Notes: generated from the sequence alone by a model not told the origin. A DNA stretch of 64,000 nt from Cristatella mucedo (GCA_009760855.2 WPIO01000019.1:1295001-1359000); one strand, 5' to 3'; shown: positions 46,121 to 58,100, counted from the first letter of the stretch. Program-made: numbers and translations.

Positions 46121-47210
46121 TGAATGCTTAGTCGTTTCGATCTGCTGTCGCTGCCTGAGCTGCGCCCACTGCAGACTACGTCATCCTCTAGCCCGTGTGC
46201 CATCATCACTGCTGCACTCCGATCTTGCCCTCGTGCAGCAGTGAAAAGTTGCACGGTCCGTGACCGGTTAAGGTCATGTGAAATCGTCTACTCCTGCCGG
46301 CAGCTTAAAGTTGCATCTCGATGCAGGCGTGCAAAGAAATGCTGCCGTTTGCGCCATGGATCGTCTTTAGGGGGGGGGGGCAGGCCAGGCACAGAGCCAG
46401 CCGAGCCACCTGCCTGCCATCGTCGTTGCTGCGAAGGTGCGACCTGATCGAGCTGGCAGCAGAGTCACCCGTGCTTAATCCGACCGAGCTCTCACTTATA
46501 TTTCGGGAATCTTCGACACTGAGGCTTGGGCGGTGGCCATTTAGAGTGCCATTCCTGTCTGCAGCCAATGAGGCTTGCTTTCCGGCCAGGCGGCTGCACC
46601 CCTTTTTAGAGCAGCAGAGGTGGCCAACCAACTACTCTTTGGGGGAGGACGTGGACAATCGAGCGATTGACAAGACTACCGCAGTGGACAACCGATCGCC
46701 GACCGAGCAGCAGCAGCAGCAAAGACTTCGATGGCATCTGAGCGGTGCTTATGATGTGAGGCAGCCATTAACCCAAGCCTGTCAGTCGCCGGAGGCTATT
46801 ATTGCCTGTGCAGGTCCTCTTCTTCCCTCCCCTCTCCTCTCTTCCCATCATCCATTGGAACCATCGATCAGCGTGTCGTCTAGGGGTGCCGAGGTTACTG
46901 CCTTTTGTGCGGTCCACGGGCTACTGGCCCAACCTTCGGATGCTAGTAAAGAAGCTTGACAGCAGCCGGTGCACTGCCGAAAAATCCGATAGCATTCATA
47001 CTCCGTTGAGCTGTTTTATCCAGGATGCTGCTGCTTGTTGCTGCAGCAGCTTCCCTACCCCAACAAAAACCAGCCAGCCAGCCAGCTACCGGCCGGTTTT
47101 GCAACAGGAAGAGCCTCCCTCCCTAGAGGAGAAGCAACTGATGAATGGCAGAAGGCCCACTGCTTGACCGTATAGACATCCGTCGTCTGCACTGGCGTAT
47201 AACTAGCTAT
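46121..47210. other. TET-A 3' flank
   Basis: Shared with TET-B 3' flank (62.28-62.72 kb) but strongly diverged. A 212-codon ORF (46321-46959) is not conserved in the TET-B copy and is probably chance. Confidence 0.5.
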
Positions 47211-47212
47211 AA

Positions 47213-47214
<2 letters not shown>

Positions 47215-47279
<65 letters not shown>

Positions 47280-47281
47280 AC

Positions 47282-47322
<41 letters not shown>

Positions 47323-47330
47323 GGTCAGTT
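47215..47330. repeat. (TA)n and (GTTA)n tract
   Basis: A TA tract of about 80 bp continues into seven GTTA units. The flanks TAACTAGCTATAACTA and TTATAGCTATAACTAG are near inverted copies, so the tract could extrude as a hairpin. Confidence 0.9.
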
Positions 47331-47348
47331 ATAGCTATAACTAGAGAA

Positions 47349-47528
47349 CTAGCCGTGATGGGGCACTAGGTAAGCTTTTCACGACCTCAGTCCCGATGTC
47401 GTGGGTTCTAATCCTGTGGTGGGCGATCCTTTATCATCACTGCAAGCGGTGGTGATAGCCTTAAAGGTTCTTCTGTCGCTATACAAAAGAGGCTGTTAAA
47501 TCAGCTAGTATTTAAATTTAATTTAATT
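47349..47528 (+). mobile_element. tRNA-derived SINE (copy 4)
   Basis: Plus-strand copy: TAGCCGTGATGGGGCACTAG head, GTGGGTTCTAATCCTG B-box, GCGATCCTTTATCATCACTG body, AATTTAATTTAA tail. It lies between TET-A and TET-B. Confidence 0.8.
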
Positions 47529-47776
47529 TAACTAGCTAGCTTTGCATCGCAGCTTCCGCTTCGAGCTCTAAGCATTGTTCGCCCACTAGTATGGGCAGCT
47601 GTCGAATCGGCAAGGTGCTGTCACGTTTCTCAGCTGTCTGTGGGCATTTTGTTCTAGCTGCACTAACTTGGCTGCATACCAGCAGCTGCTCGGGTTGGTG
47701 CACCCTCAGCCGCTGCCCTCACGCCCTATTGCTCTAGCCTCCTCCATCCATCCGGCTGTGGCCACCTGCGCACAAG

Positions 47777-47874
47777 ATGCCGACCACAAAGGACATGCTG
47801 CTTCTTGGCATGGACTTTCGAGATAGGCATGTGCTCGTGCGGGGAGAGATGGGAACTGTGAGGCACAGCATCAG
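47777..47874 (+). CDS. Candidate first coding exon of TET-B
   Basis: An ATG opens 32 codons (MPTTKDMLLLGMDFRDRHVL...) and ends AG|GTGAGC, a strong donor, in phase 2. The possible next exon (48912) needs exactly two leading bases, so the join would give SI-S-GSGSPPK in frame. There is no homology to TET-A exon 1. It is a compatible model only; without transcripts it could be chance. Confidence 0.25.
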
Positions 47875-47967
47875 GTGAGCCCTGCTGCCGTCGGCATTTT
47901 GTCTAGTGCCTCCCGAGAGGTGCCGCAGCTGAGGTCCATTGCAACTAGCGAAGGATGAGATCAAGCC

Positions 47968-48038
47968 GTGTGTGTGTGTGCACGTGTGTGTGTGTGCACG
48001 TGTGTGTGTGTGCGGGTGTGTGTGTGCGGGTGTGTGTG
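47968..48038. repeat. (GT)n microsatellite
   Basis: GT tract with GCAC and GCGG interruptions. Confidence 0.95.
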
Positions 48039-48145
48039 CGAGCGCTCGTTATCTGGCTGGTTTTGCCGTGTTCGATGGCAAGACAACCACTCCAAGCAAT
48101 GATGCACATTGAACGAAGAGGCGTGTATAGGGCAGACATCTTACT

Positions 48146-48322
48146 ATAAATAAATAAATAAATCCTAGCTGATTAAACAGCATCTTTTTGTGTAGCGACA
48201 GAAGAGCCTTTACGGCTATCACCACCGCTTGCAGTGGCGATAAAGAGTCGCCCACCGAAGGAATCGAACTCGGGACCGAGCTCGTGAAAGCAACCGCCTT
48301 ACCTAGTGTGCCATAATGGCTC
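48146..48322 (-). mobile_element. tRNA-derived SINE (copy 5)
   Basis: Minus strand: GAGCCATTATGGCACACTAG head, CGAGTTCGATTCC B-box, conserved body, (ATTT)n tail next to CTATAAATAAATAAATAAAT on the + strand. It is well preserved. Confidence 0.85.
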
Positions 48323-48911
48323 ACCTATCGAATATCAGAAAAGCGTATGCCGACCGGCCAGCACTGCATGGCACATAGCGACGATTGCTAGAGTTGGGAA
48401 GAAGAGTACTCGGCTGTAGTGCAGCTCTGGCTGCTCCATGCCTCTACCGTTGAATGCTTTTCGTTGCAGCCTGTGCGCCGAAAATGGGCTAGAACTCTGT
48501 GCTTGGGGTGTATGGAAAAAATGAATTCCCGGAGACATAAACATTGCACAGTGACAAGTGGCTCAAATGAGTGTTGCACTGACTGCTCTTTGACGCTCTA
48601 GTTGCACTGTCTAGTCTGCATTGGAGCAGCCTGTTCTCGGTGGTAGTGTGACCACTCAAAAAGACCTACTGCAGCAATTCCATAGAGGTGGTGCTTGATG
48701 GGTTGAGCTGGGGAGCTGCTGGGCATACTAGAAGGTTGGCAGTAGCAAACGATACAAACTCAGTTGGATGGGTCATGCTGAGGCTCAGTTATCTTTACAG
48801 TATGTAAGTGGACTTGAACTGAGGGTGAGTGTCAGACTTGCATCCCGTAGCTCCCACCCCTACCACTTGCAAGCAGTACCCTCCACGTTCCTCCCTGCCG
48901 GCTGCCCCTAG

Positions 48912-49023
48912 CGGCAGCGGGTCGCCGCCGAAGTTGTCGTCAGTGGCTGCCAGTGACGACAGCGTTGCCTTCGACGGAGCTGCGACCGACCTTGAGCCCT
49001 CACCCTTGCCCGAGGATCAGACG
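48912..49023 (+). CDS. TET: TET-B exon 1 remnant (homologous to the 3' end of TET-A exon 1)
   Basis: After CCCCTAG the frame reads SGSGSPPKLSSVAASDDSVA and ends PLPEDQT at donor GTATGT, matching [17 protein letters not shown]...SPEDQP. Only about the last 37 codons are recognisable. The 5' two-thirds of TET-A exon 1 are missing, so there is no start codon. It may be an internal exon joined to a new first exon, or a relic. About 120 bp of following intron also match TET-A, then the match jumps to TET-A at about 34.0 kb. Confidence 0.6.
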
Positions 49024-49978
49024 GTATGTCAGCACGGCCAGCAGCTTGCATCCTGCCCTCCCTGTGCTGCTGCTCACGAAAGAGCGCGACCCACATCGGT
49101 GCAGCCATGCGGGTGGCCCGTTGTATAGGAGCCTGGAGTTGTATTGCAGCCCCACTCAACATGCCTGTACGGTAAAACAATATTTCTAGCTTAAGAGCAC
49201 TTCAATAAGTAAAATACTGTCCCGTTGTTGCTAAGCTCCCATTATTTTCGGACCACGTTCAGATAGTTTTAGAGTGATTATGTGCAATGGTCGTTCGTCA
49301 CCTCATTAAACTAGATAGCAAGTTCTATGTAATATTTGTTCGCATTTTGATTTCTTTATCATTAAAATTTTAATTTCAATTTTAAAGGTCATAGCATTGA
49401 TGAAGCATGTAGGCTGCCTCTGCTGACTTGGCCAGTCTTTCGTCTGATTGGTCCTCGGAAACTAATACAGAGTGCATTCAGTTCCGACGCTGTCCTGTAG
49501 CAAGGAGCCATTCCCAATGAAACATGTCTCCGAGTAAGTACAGCAGTTTGTCCTCCTACTCACGGTAGATAGCATGCTATAAACTAGTAGTTTGAGCTAC
49601 TTTCCCGTGGTTGGCAGTAGTGCCAACGTTCACAAGGAAAAAGCCTTTGTTATAGCGTGCGCCCAGCAGTATGCAGCATGATGCTGAAAACCTCGGAGCT
49701 ACTTTGAAAACCTTAGTACGTTTTAATTCAGAGTGCTTTGGTAGTATGCAATGGGATAGTGAGAGTCACACGTAGACCGTGTTGGCCGCCGAGGTGTTTG
49801 GTCAAAGCTGCCCTTGCTTGATTGAATTTGCCCGTGCTTTATTGACTTGTTTGACATTGGACTTATTCGAAAGCTATGCCTACCTAACCGTTTCCATGTT
49901 TTCGACCTCACACCATTGCTGCTGTATTAGTGATTAAAAGTGACACGAATAAGACAGAGAAAATGATACGTCAGATTT

Positions 49979-51112
49979 CAGAGCCCCTCGCTCTCCCTCC
50001 TTCCGGAGAGCCCCTCGCTCTCCCTCCTTCCGGAGAGCCCCTCGCTCTCCCTCCTTCCGGAGAGCCCCTCGCTCTCCCTCCTTCCGGAGAGCCCCTCGCT
50101 CTCCCTCCTTCCGGAGAGCCCCTCGCTCTCCCTCCTTCCGGAGAGCCCCTCGCTCTCCCTCCTTCCGGAGAGCCCCTCGCTCTCCCTCCTTCCGGAGAGC
50201 CCCTCGCTCTCCCTCCTTCCGGAGAGCCCCTCGCTCTCCCTCCTTCCGGAGAGCCCCTCGCTCTCCCTCCTTCCGGAGAGCCCCTCGCTCTCACTCCTTC
50301 CGGAGAGCCCCTCGCTCTCCTCCTTCCGGAGAGCCCCTCGCTCTCACTCCTTCCGGAGAGCCCCTCGCTCTCACTCCTTCCGGAGAGCCCCTCGCTCTCA
50401 CTCCTTCCGGAGAGCCCCTCGCTCTCACTCCTTCCGGAGAGCCCCTCGCTCTCACTCCTTCCGGAGAGCCCCTCGCTCTCACTCCTTCCGGAGAGCCCCT
50501 CGCTCTCACTCCTTCCGGAGAGCCCCTCGCTCTCACTCCTTCCGGAGAGCCCCTCGCTCTCCGGAGAGCTCCCTCCTTCCGGAGAGCCCCTCGCTCTCAC
50601 TCCTTCCGGAGAGCCCCTCGCTCTCACTCCTTCCGGAGAGCCCCTCGCTCTCACTCCTTCCGGAGAGCCCCTCGCTCTCACTCCTTCCGGAGAGCCCCTC
50701 GCTCTCACTCCTTCCGGAGAGCCCCTCGCCCCTCGACTCTCACTCCTTCCGGAGAGCCCCTCGCTCTCACTCCTTCCGGAGAGCCCCTCGCTCTCACTCC
50801 TTCCGGAGAGCCCCTCGCTCTCACTCCTTCCGGAGAGCCCCTCGCTCTCACTCCTTCCGGAGAGCCCCTCGCTCTCACTCCTTCCGGAGAGCCCCTCGCT
50901 CTCACTCCTTCCGGAGAGCCCCTCCCCTCGCCGGAGAGCCCCTCTCACTTCCGGAGAGCCCCTCGCTCTCACTCCTTCCGGAGAGCCCCTCGCTCTCACT
51001 CCTTCCGGAGAGCCCCTCGCTCTCACTCCTTCCGGAGAGCCCCTCGCTCTCACTCCTTCCGGAGAGCCCCTCGCTCTCACTCCTTCCGGAGAGCCCCTCG
51101 CTCTCACTCCTT
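49979..51112. repeat. 27-bp minisatellite, about 42 units, before TET-B exon 2
   Basis: A 27-bp unit (core TCCGGAGAGCCCCTCGCTCT) is repeated head to tail with two variants: CTCC in the first dozen units, CTCA in most later ones. There are a few indels and scrambled units (50556-50575, 50728-50738, 50920-50950). As 27 is a multiple of three and no frame contains a stop, ORFs of about 390 codons appear on both strands; they are artefacts. The array ends 93 bp before the exon 2 acceptor and is absent from TET-A. Confidence 0.95.
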
Positions 51113-51205
51113 AGCATGTTTGAGCTTGTGTCTTTGTGTGCCTGTAAACGAATGCACGAGTTCGTGCTGCATTACTGTATTTTGGCTATGACTTCTATTC
51201 CATAG

Positions 51206-51624
51206 ATAAAAAGCCCAGCTCATTCACAGCTCGGAGTGTGTCCCTGGCAAAATCTCCACCAGCCAAAACCACCAAAAAAAGGATGCCCAAGGGGGCAGCT
51301 GCACGGTCGCCAGCACCAAGGAGCGACACGGTTTGCTATTACGATGGCATACCGCTGTGCAAAGTGCTTGCCGGATTGCTGGACGTGGGCGTGAGTGGCG
51401 CCGACTCGTACGAGCCGCCTCCCAAGTCGCACAGGGTGAAAGGGAATGTTGGCAAGAAGAAGAAGAAGCAGTCTTCCGGATCAGGCAGCTCGGCTGCTGA
51501 TGCTGCTGCAGCTGCTGATGCTGCTGCAGCTGCAGCTGCTGATGCTGCTGCAGCTGCTGATGCTGCTGCAGCTGCTGATGCTGCTGCAGCTGCTGATGCT
51601 GCTGCAGCTGCTGATGCTGCTGCA

Positions 51625-51661
<37 letters not shown>

Positions 51662-51754
51662 ATAGAGACAGCAATGGCAGCCACAAGGATCCCCCGGAAG
51701 ATGAGCTCAAACAGCATGCTAAGCAGGCTCCAAAGCCCAAGTGTGCTTGCCGTG
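51206..51754 (+). CDS. TET: TET-B exon 2, expanded and possibly frame-shifted at its 5' edge
   Basis: Homologous to TET-A exon 2 but with one A fewer after the CATAG acceptor (ATAAAAAG instead of ATAAAAAAG). Exon 1 (phase 0) would therefore join out of frame. An AAG 8 bases downstream (51211-51213) would restore the frame if used as acceptor. Otherwise the ATG at 51283 starts [20 protein letters not shown]. Residues about 71-126 from that ATG are an AADAAA-type expansion. The end KPKCACRG and donor match copy A. Confidence 0.75.
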
Positions 51755-52057
51755 GTGAGAGCTGTAAACCGCTGTTCTTGCGATGGCCATTCTGTGTTGC
51801 TTCGCTCCTCGGCACTCGCGATTAGGCGGCGGCCTAGCATCGACTCAATCGTCTATGCATGGCCGAGCCGAGCGTGATCGCGAGGCTTGACTTGGTGCAA
51901 GAAAGTGTGTAGAGTGATTCCTTAGCGATGCCCCAAAGCGACTAATCCAACTGTTGATGACGAGTTTTTAGCGAGTTTTACATTGCTGAGTAAGTTCTAT
52001 CACAGCCGGCCGGTGCGTTCGTCATGACAGAGTGAGAAAGAGAGGAGAGAGCTTTTC

Positions 52058-52115
<58 letters not shown>

Positions 52116-55100
52116 GTTTCTGTTTTCTACTGCTAGTCAGGGAGTGTTATCTTGAGTGCATGTTATTTTGAACACATGTGACCAATCCGGCCGAGAAATC
52201 AGTTGGCTTTATGCTGCACTGCTGCCTTCCAGCTTCATTAAATGGTGACCGGTAGGTAAATATATCTATCATAAACGTTTTGGCACTTCTTGTCGGGAAA
52301 GTTTTAGTACCATGCAGATGTGAACTCATAGGTCTGCCTCGTTTCTGTCCCATGATTCCATGCTCTCAGCTGCACCCATTAGCAGTCAGTAAATGTGTTT
52401 GTACTTCTGCTTGCAGCAGGAGTGGACAAAGCCCCGTGCTATGCCCAGCTAGGAATGGCAAAGTCAATTGAAAAGCTACGCCAACTCATGGAGCAGAGGT
52501 GCTGCTGCTGCTGCTAGATTGCCGTGCTTAGATCTTATAATTGTTGTCGTAGAATGTTGAGGCGGTAGCACTTCGTGAGCCGGGAAAGGGCTGCAGATTC
52601 GGTTTTGACAAGTTCGATGGCCGCTGGCCCGGTTTGCAGTCTAATCGGTGATAATAATCTCTGCCGTTGCTTTGGTAGCTGCCGAAAAAACATGACCATG
52701 TGACCCACCTCTTGGTGACAGGTGACTGCAATTTTGAGTTGTCGTTTTTAGGACTGGCTTCTCCGGCAACGCTCTTCGCATCGAGAAAATACGGCACACC
52801 GAAGAGCAGGCCGAGACCTCATTGGGCTGTCCTGCTGCTAAGTGGGTGAGTATGCTTGCTAGCTGCAGTGCGGGATGTGTATGCACCATGTGCCGTGTAT
52901 GTACCCTCGTCCCCTTCCCAGTCACCTTTTTGTCTCGTCTCCTGCAAAGGAGGTCGTCGATCGGAGTTTGTCGCCTGGATTTTAAATTCCACGGTAGTAG
53001 GCTCGTAGTCTGGTGCACACTTAGCCAGGGGGGGGGGCATTTGCTAGCCACCGACGACCGAATGTGTGAAATAGTTGACATGTGGAAATAGCCTCTGTAA
53101 CCCCTTTCTGCCAGCTGTGTGTGCTCTATTGTCTTTTTTGTATTCCTTTCCTTCCTGCTGCTCCTTATGCTTCTATGCGAGACTTCTAATGCTTGTACGA
53201 GAGGCTCCTAATACTTCCGTGACAGCAATACTCTCGTATAATATAATAATATAATATACACGATAGCGTAATATGCACAATTATAGTGTGCATAATATAA
53301 TCTAGTAACGTTGTTTATATTTCATTTATTATAGTAACACTTATATTTCTACGTGCATGCGTATTCGTGATAGCTTATAGATGCTGACGGAGAATAGTGT
53401 GATCGACGATTGGCCAAGTTCTGTAACTGTTGTCTCAGCTGATGTGTCCGCACCGATGCTGTCTCAGCTGATGCGTCCGTGCTGTTTTGCCTTGGCAAGC
53501 CAGCAAGCGCCAGCGAAGAAACGGGAAGGAGCGAATTTTCTACCTTCCGTGGAAGCTGAGGCTGCTTTTTTCGTCGCCTCTTTTTTTTTCGCTCATCGGT
53601 GTGATTTCCGCTTGCAGTGGCAGCAGCAGCAGCAGCAGCAGGATCTCCGGCTCGTGCTTTTTCGCTGGCTGCTCGTGCTCTTTGCTCCCTCGTCGTTTTC
53701 TCCTCGCGCTGGGAGTTTCTCTGTGCGACGGCGCCTCGATCGTGCGCCCTGAAGGCGATGTGCCCTTCCTCTCCACGTGCTCTCGCAGGCTCTCGCGCAG
53801 CTGGCGATCTTTTTGGTGGCCTGCTCTGCGAATCGTGCTCTCGCGACGAGCTGCTCAGCAGGGAATGCAGGTGAACCTAAAGTCGGCAGCCAGCACATCT
53901 CCATTGCGTGGCCACTCCACGTGTGCATCGCTGTCGTAGGTTCTCAGGCGATCAGGAGACGAGGAGAAGGCTCTGGTATGCGTGCGACAGCGTACTGGGC
54001 ACGTCTGCCGCTACTCGTGGATGGTGGTTGCCATCGTCCTTTGGGACGGCATACCCAAAGAGGCCGCCGACCATCTTTACAATTACTTGACCTGCAGCCT
54101 GCCGCTGTACGGCATTGAGAGGGTTCGCACTTCTGGGCGAAACAAGGCTGCAAAGTGAGTGCCCCTCGTTGACTGACCGCTGGTGCTTTGCTAAACACTC
54201 AATGCCACATATCCGAGAAGTGCTGTATCAGGCGGGAGTGCCAACAACTCATGTGGAGCGCTCGTGCTCGCCGTGACTTGCCTTCGGACACCCGCTCGTC
54301 AGCCAGGGTAGAGCTGCTAAGCAAAAATTTTCCTGGCTCCCACACCAAGCATTTTATTAGCAGAAGCCTTACCAGCCAAGCCTAGTCTACTCTTTCTAGT
54401 GGGAGGGGTCCAGATCTTTGCCTTCCAGTGTATTGCTTGGGCAGCCCTTATAATGTATGCATCATTTGGCTTTGCACAGATGCTGCACCAATGCATGGAT
54501 TTGCCCTGACCGGCCGAGTCATCAGCCGAGAGCCATAGTCTGTGCTCTTAACAACTCAAGAGCCAGCGGCTGCTTTGAATCGGCTCCCTCGAAGGGGGGC
54601 TGTCTCCCATTGCTGATGGCCTACTGAGTCAGAATTCTCTCACATCTCTCTCCTTTTCGTCAACACACAGGCGGTCTGTTGCCCTAAGTCAGCGCAGGCC
54701 TTCTTCTGTCCAACAGCTGCTGTGACGACTGTGCTCGTCACAGACCGGCCGAGTTCCCATTGAGCCATAAGGCCCTGTGTCGGACGACGTATCAAACCTT
54801 GTGATGGGACATACTTCAGCAGGCAAGCCGAGTATTGCCCCCTTAGGGCACACACCCTGGTCAATGACCTCTTTCCGTTTTTCACGATGAACTAGTGTCC
54901 TAGCAGGTACACTTTAAAGTCAAGCATACCTTGCCTGATACCCAGACCGTTCCTTGTCAACCTTGGAGTATCGCTCCTCACGGGGTTCCAACGTTCTACT
55001 GCAGTAGGTGATCGGAAGGTCGTCCCCATTGTCGCCCGGCTCTCTCGAGACGCCTGCAATCCCTCTGTCGGGTGCATCAGTCTGGAGTTCTGGAATTCTC

Positions 55101-58100
55101 TGGGCGAAGAAAAACTCCGATGAAGAATGGGTGCGGAACCGAGCTTTTCTTTCAGTGTCTGGAATGCTTGTCTGGAGCATTATTTCCAGGTTTTACTGGG
55201 CTTAATCAGGTCATCCAAATATGAGCCAGCAAAAGCTTCCTTTCCTTGGATGAACTTATTCACATTTGCCTCCGAAATGTGGCCGGTGTTCTCTTAAGAC
55301 CAAGGAGAATCATCTGGAATTGATATAGGCTGCTGAATAGCCGGCACATCAGCTTGTCGGTAGGAGTGGGAAATGGGTTGCCGAGAAGTTGTGTACATCA
55401 CGGGACTGGCTGCAGGAGCTGCTGGCCGACTCACCACCAGGTCGCCGTGCAGCAGCACAGTGCTGCTGCACGTGCCTGCATCCCTGACGTAATATCGGGT
55501 GTTTTGTGCAGTTCTCTTACAGTATTTCCTTTCTGCTTGGCCACCATGTTGCCACCGAGCTTCATTGCTGAATCGCCACCTTGGTTGCAGGCCAGCATGT
55601 GGCTGCCAAGGATTCGACAAGTACCGGCACGGAGCGTCGTTCTCGTTCGGCTGCTCGTTTTGCACGTTCCACGATGGTTGCAAGTTTGCAAAGACCAAAG
55701 GCTTCGTGTCCAAGTTTAGGCTGAGGGAGCAAAGCATCGAGGAGCCTCTGGAAGGCAAGATGCAAGTGCTATCGCAGTTCTTGGCACCGATTTTTGAGCA
55801 AGTCTCACCGAAAGCTTACGAGAACCAGGTAAGAAAGCCGGCGAAAAAGCACTCGCAGCCACCGAAAGCTGTCGACTTTTACTTGCAGTAGCAGGTGACC
55901 ACGAGACTTCCTTATTTTGCAACTGTAGCTTATCATACCTTAGCTAGGTCATGCTACTTACCTAAAACGTATCTGTGTGCATAGGCTAGACTTTCTGTAG
56001 GAGTCTAAGCTTTACTAAGAACTTTACTAAGCCATCCACGAGGTGGATGGCTTAGTAAAGTTCGTTCCACAGTGCATGTAGCTGTCAGCAACACCATATG
56101 CACTTGGACACAGATGGTTACGGTGCTGCCACCTATGATTAAGCTCCATCTGAGCGTGAGTGATCGCTTTCATGTTTACCCTGCCAGTCAGCTCCCAGAG
56201 GAGATTTCGCACTTTTATTAACCTTCACATTAGGACTTTGATTAACCTTTATTGTATTAGGCCATCCATAGCAGCTGCCTTTTCAATCTGTTTGGCAGCG
56301 ATTACTGCCCTATTATGTAGAGAGGCTTATTCATAATAAGAATACATTATTATAGCGCCCTCGGAACTCAATCTTTTTCTAGGCACTTTGCATTTGCTAG
56401 AAAGGAAGCGTGATCGAATGGTTAGTGGTAGCATGCTCAATAACAACAAGCATAACGTGGTTACAGGTGACACGCACAGGGTCAGCATGCAAGTAGGGTT
56501 AGTGGCAGCTTGCACTGTCAGGTCGCATAAGCACAGAGGGACGACTCACGTGGACCCACTAAATGGTTAGATAAATTAATCTGTTTTTAGCTTCTTTTTT
56601 AAATGTGCCAATGGTCAAATAAGGGGATGTAATGATACGAGTCAGAAGTGAGTTGCTGGCTTTGTTGGGAGCCACGGTCTCGAAAGGATTTGAGGTTCGT
56701 ACGAAGTATATGTAAACAATTAGATTTAGAAAAGCAGGTGGTGCGATACTTAACCTGGTGGGTCACTAGATCTGATAGGTAGGCTGGAGCCAAAGAATGA
56801 AGGGACTTCTTGAAAGTGAGTGACAATATCTTGAAGTTAATGCACTGCTTGACTCAGAGCCAGTGCAGATCGGCGAGAAGTGGTGTGATATGGTTACTGC
56901 AATGCTCACGACGAACAACCCTAACTTCAGAGCTTTGCACCAATGTAAGTACCTGATTGCACAGGCTGGTAGGCCAGCAAGCAGTGACTGACAGAAGTCG
57001 AGATGGGATGTCACAAATGCATGGACCAACTTGGATGTACTATTCCTGTCTAAGCAAGCCCGAATTTCCGCAATGTTAGGTAGCTGGAAATAGTCAGACA
57101 TGACTGTGGAGCTGATGTGGTCATATAATGAAGGGTCACTTTGGAATAGGATACCTAGGTTTCGTGCAGATTCGACAGGAGATATGCTGGCAGAGCCGAT
57201 TTTGAGCGCGAGACTCTCCCATTTCTGAGTCACACTTTGTTTGCCCATAACTAATAAGTTTTTCATCATCATTCAATTTAAGAAAGTTTGCTGCCATCCA
57301 TATTTAGATGTTATGCATGCAGCAATGGAGTTGAGAGAATATACCTGCTGGAGGGCAGGGAGAGATACAACTGCTGGTACAAGTGATGCAACGGCAACTA
57401 TTCTCCTGCTGCCGACTATGGCTCATCCTTTTCAGCGATCCCGAGCTGCTACTTCCATGCTACTCACTACCTCAACTGCTTTCCTGACTCTGCAAAGCTT
57501 CCCACGTTCTTTGTTGCATGAGATGAAGTTTGTTGACTACCGAATGCATTCCGAAAGCCACTTAGGCTGTGAGTGTGCTATACAGATTACTCCTGCATAA
57601 CACCCACATAGTCTTTATAGCTTTGTGGAGTTACAGATGGAGCTACATTACATTACAGTGTCATCTGCATAGAAGTGAAAGACTAGATTGTGCCTGGCAA
57701 TCATATCGGCAAGAGGGAGAGTATAAACTGTGAAAAGAAGCTGTCAAAGTACAGAGCCCTGAGGTACCCCCATACTTCATGGTTCCTTGGATGGTCTTTG
57801 TCCAATCACATCAATACTCGGGAGTCTTCCACTGAGATAGGACCTGGACCATTACAGTGCACTACCAGTTTAGATGTGCCTGTGCCCTCCACCCTAGGTG
57901 AGGCTTATTTCAGCAGTGCTTGGTCGGACCTATCGGCCACTGGCAACTTCTTTCCCCAATGCTTTGGACATAAAGGTTAATTTATGGATCCCAAAAGCCT
58001 GTGGAGTCCAAGAGGTTTCCGGGAATAAGCCAGCAGCTAGACTGTGCCGGTGAGTGCCATTGTCGGCAGGGATTTTGGCAAGCTTGAAGCAACAGCACTT

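Noticed and set aside
46321-46959. 212-codon ORF downstream of TET-A
   Set aside because: The duplicated sequence downstream of TET-B does not keep it open, and no domain is recognisable.
49930-51117. ORFs of about 390 and 378 codons on opposite strands (SGEPLALTP-type repeats)
   Set aside because: They exist only because the 27-bp minisatellite unit has no stop in any frame. There is no unique sequence or start context, and the array sits in an intron.
51339-51815. Minus-strand poly-Ala/Ser ORFs opposite TET-B exon 2
   Set aside because: They are antisense shadows of the GCT/GAT triplet repeat in the coding exon.
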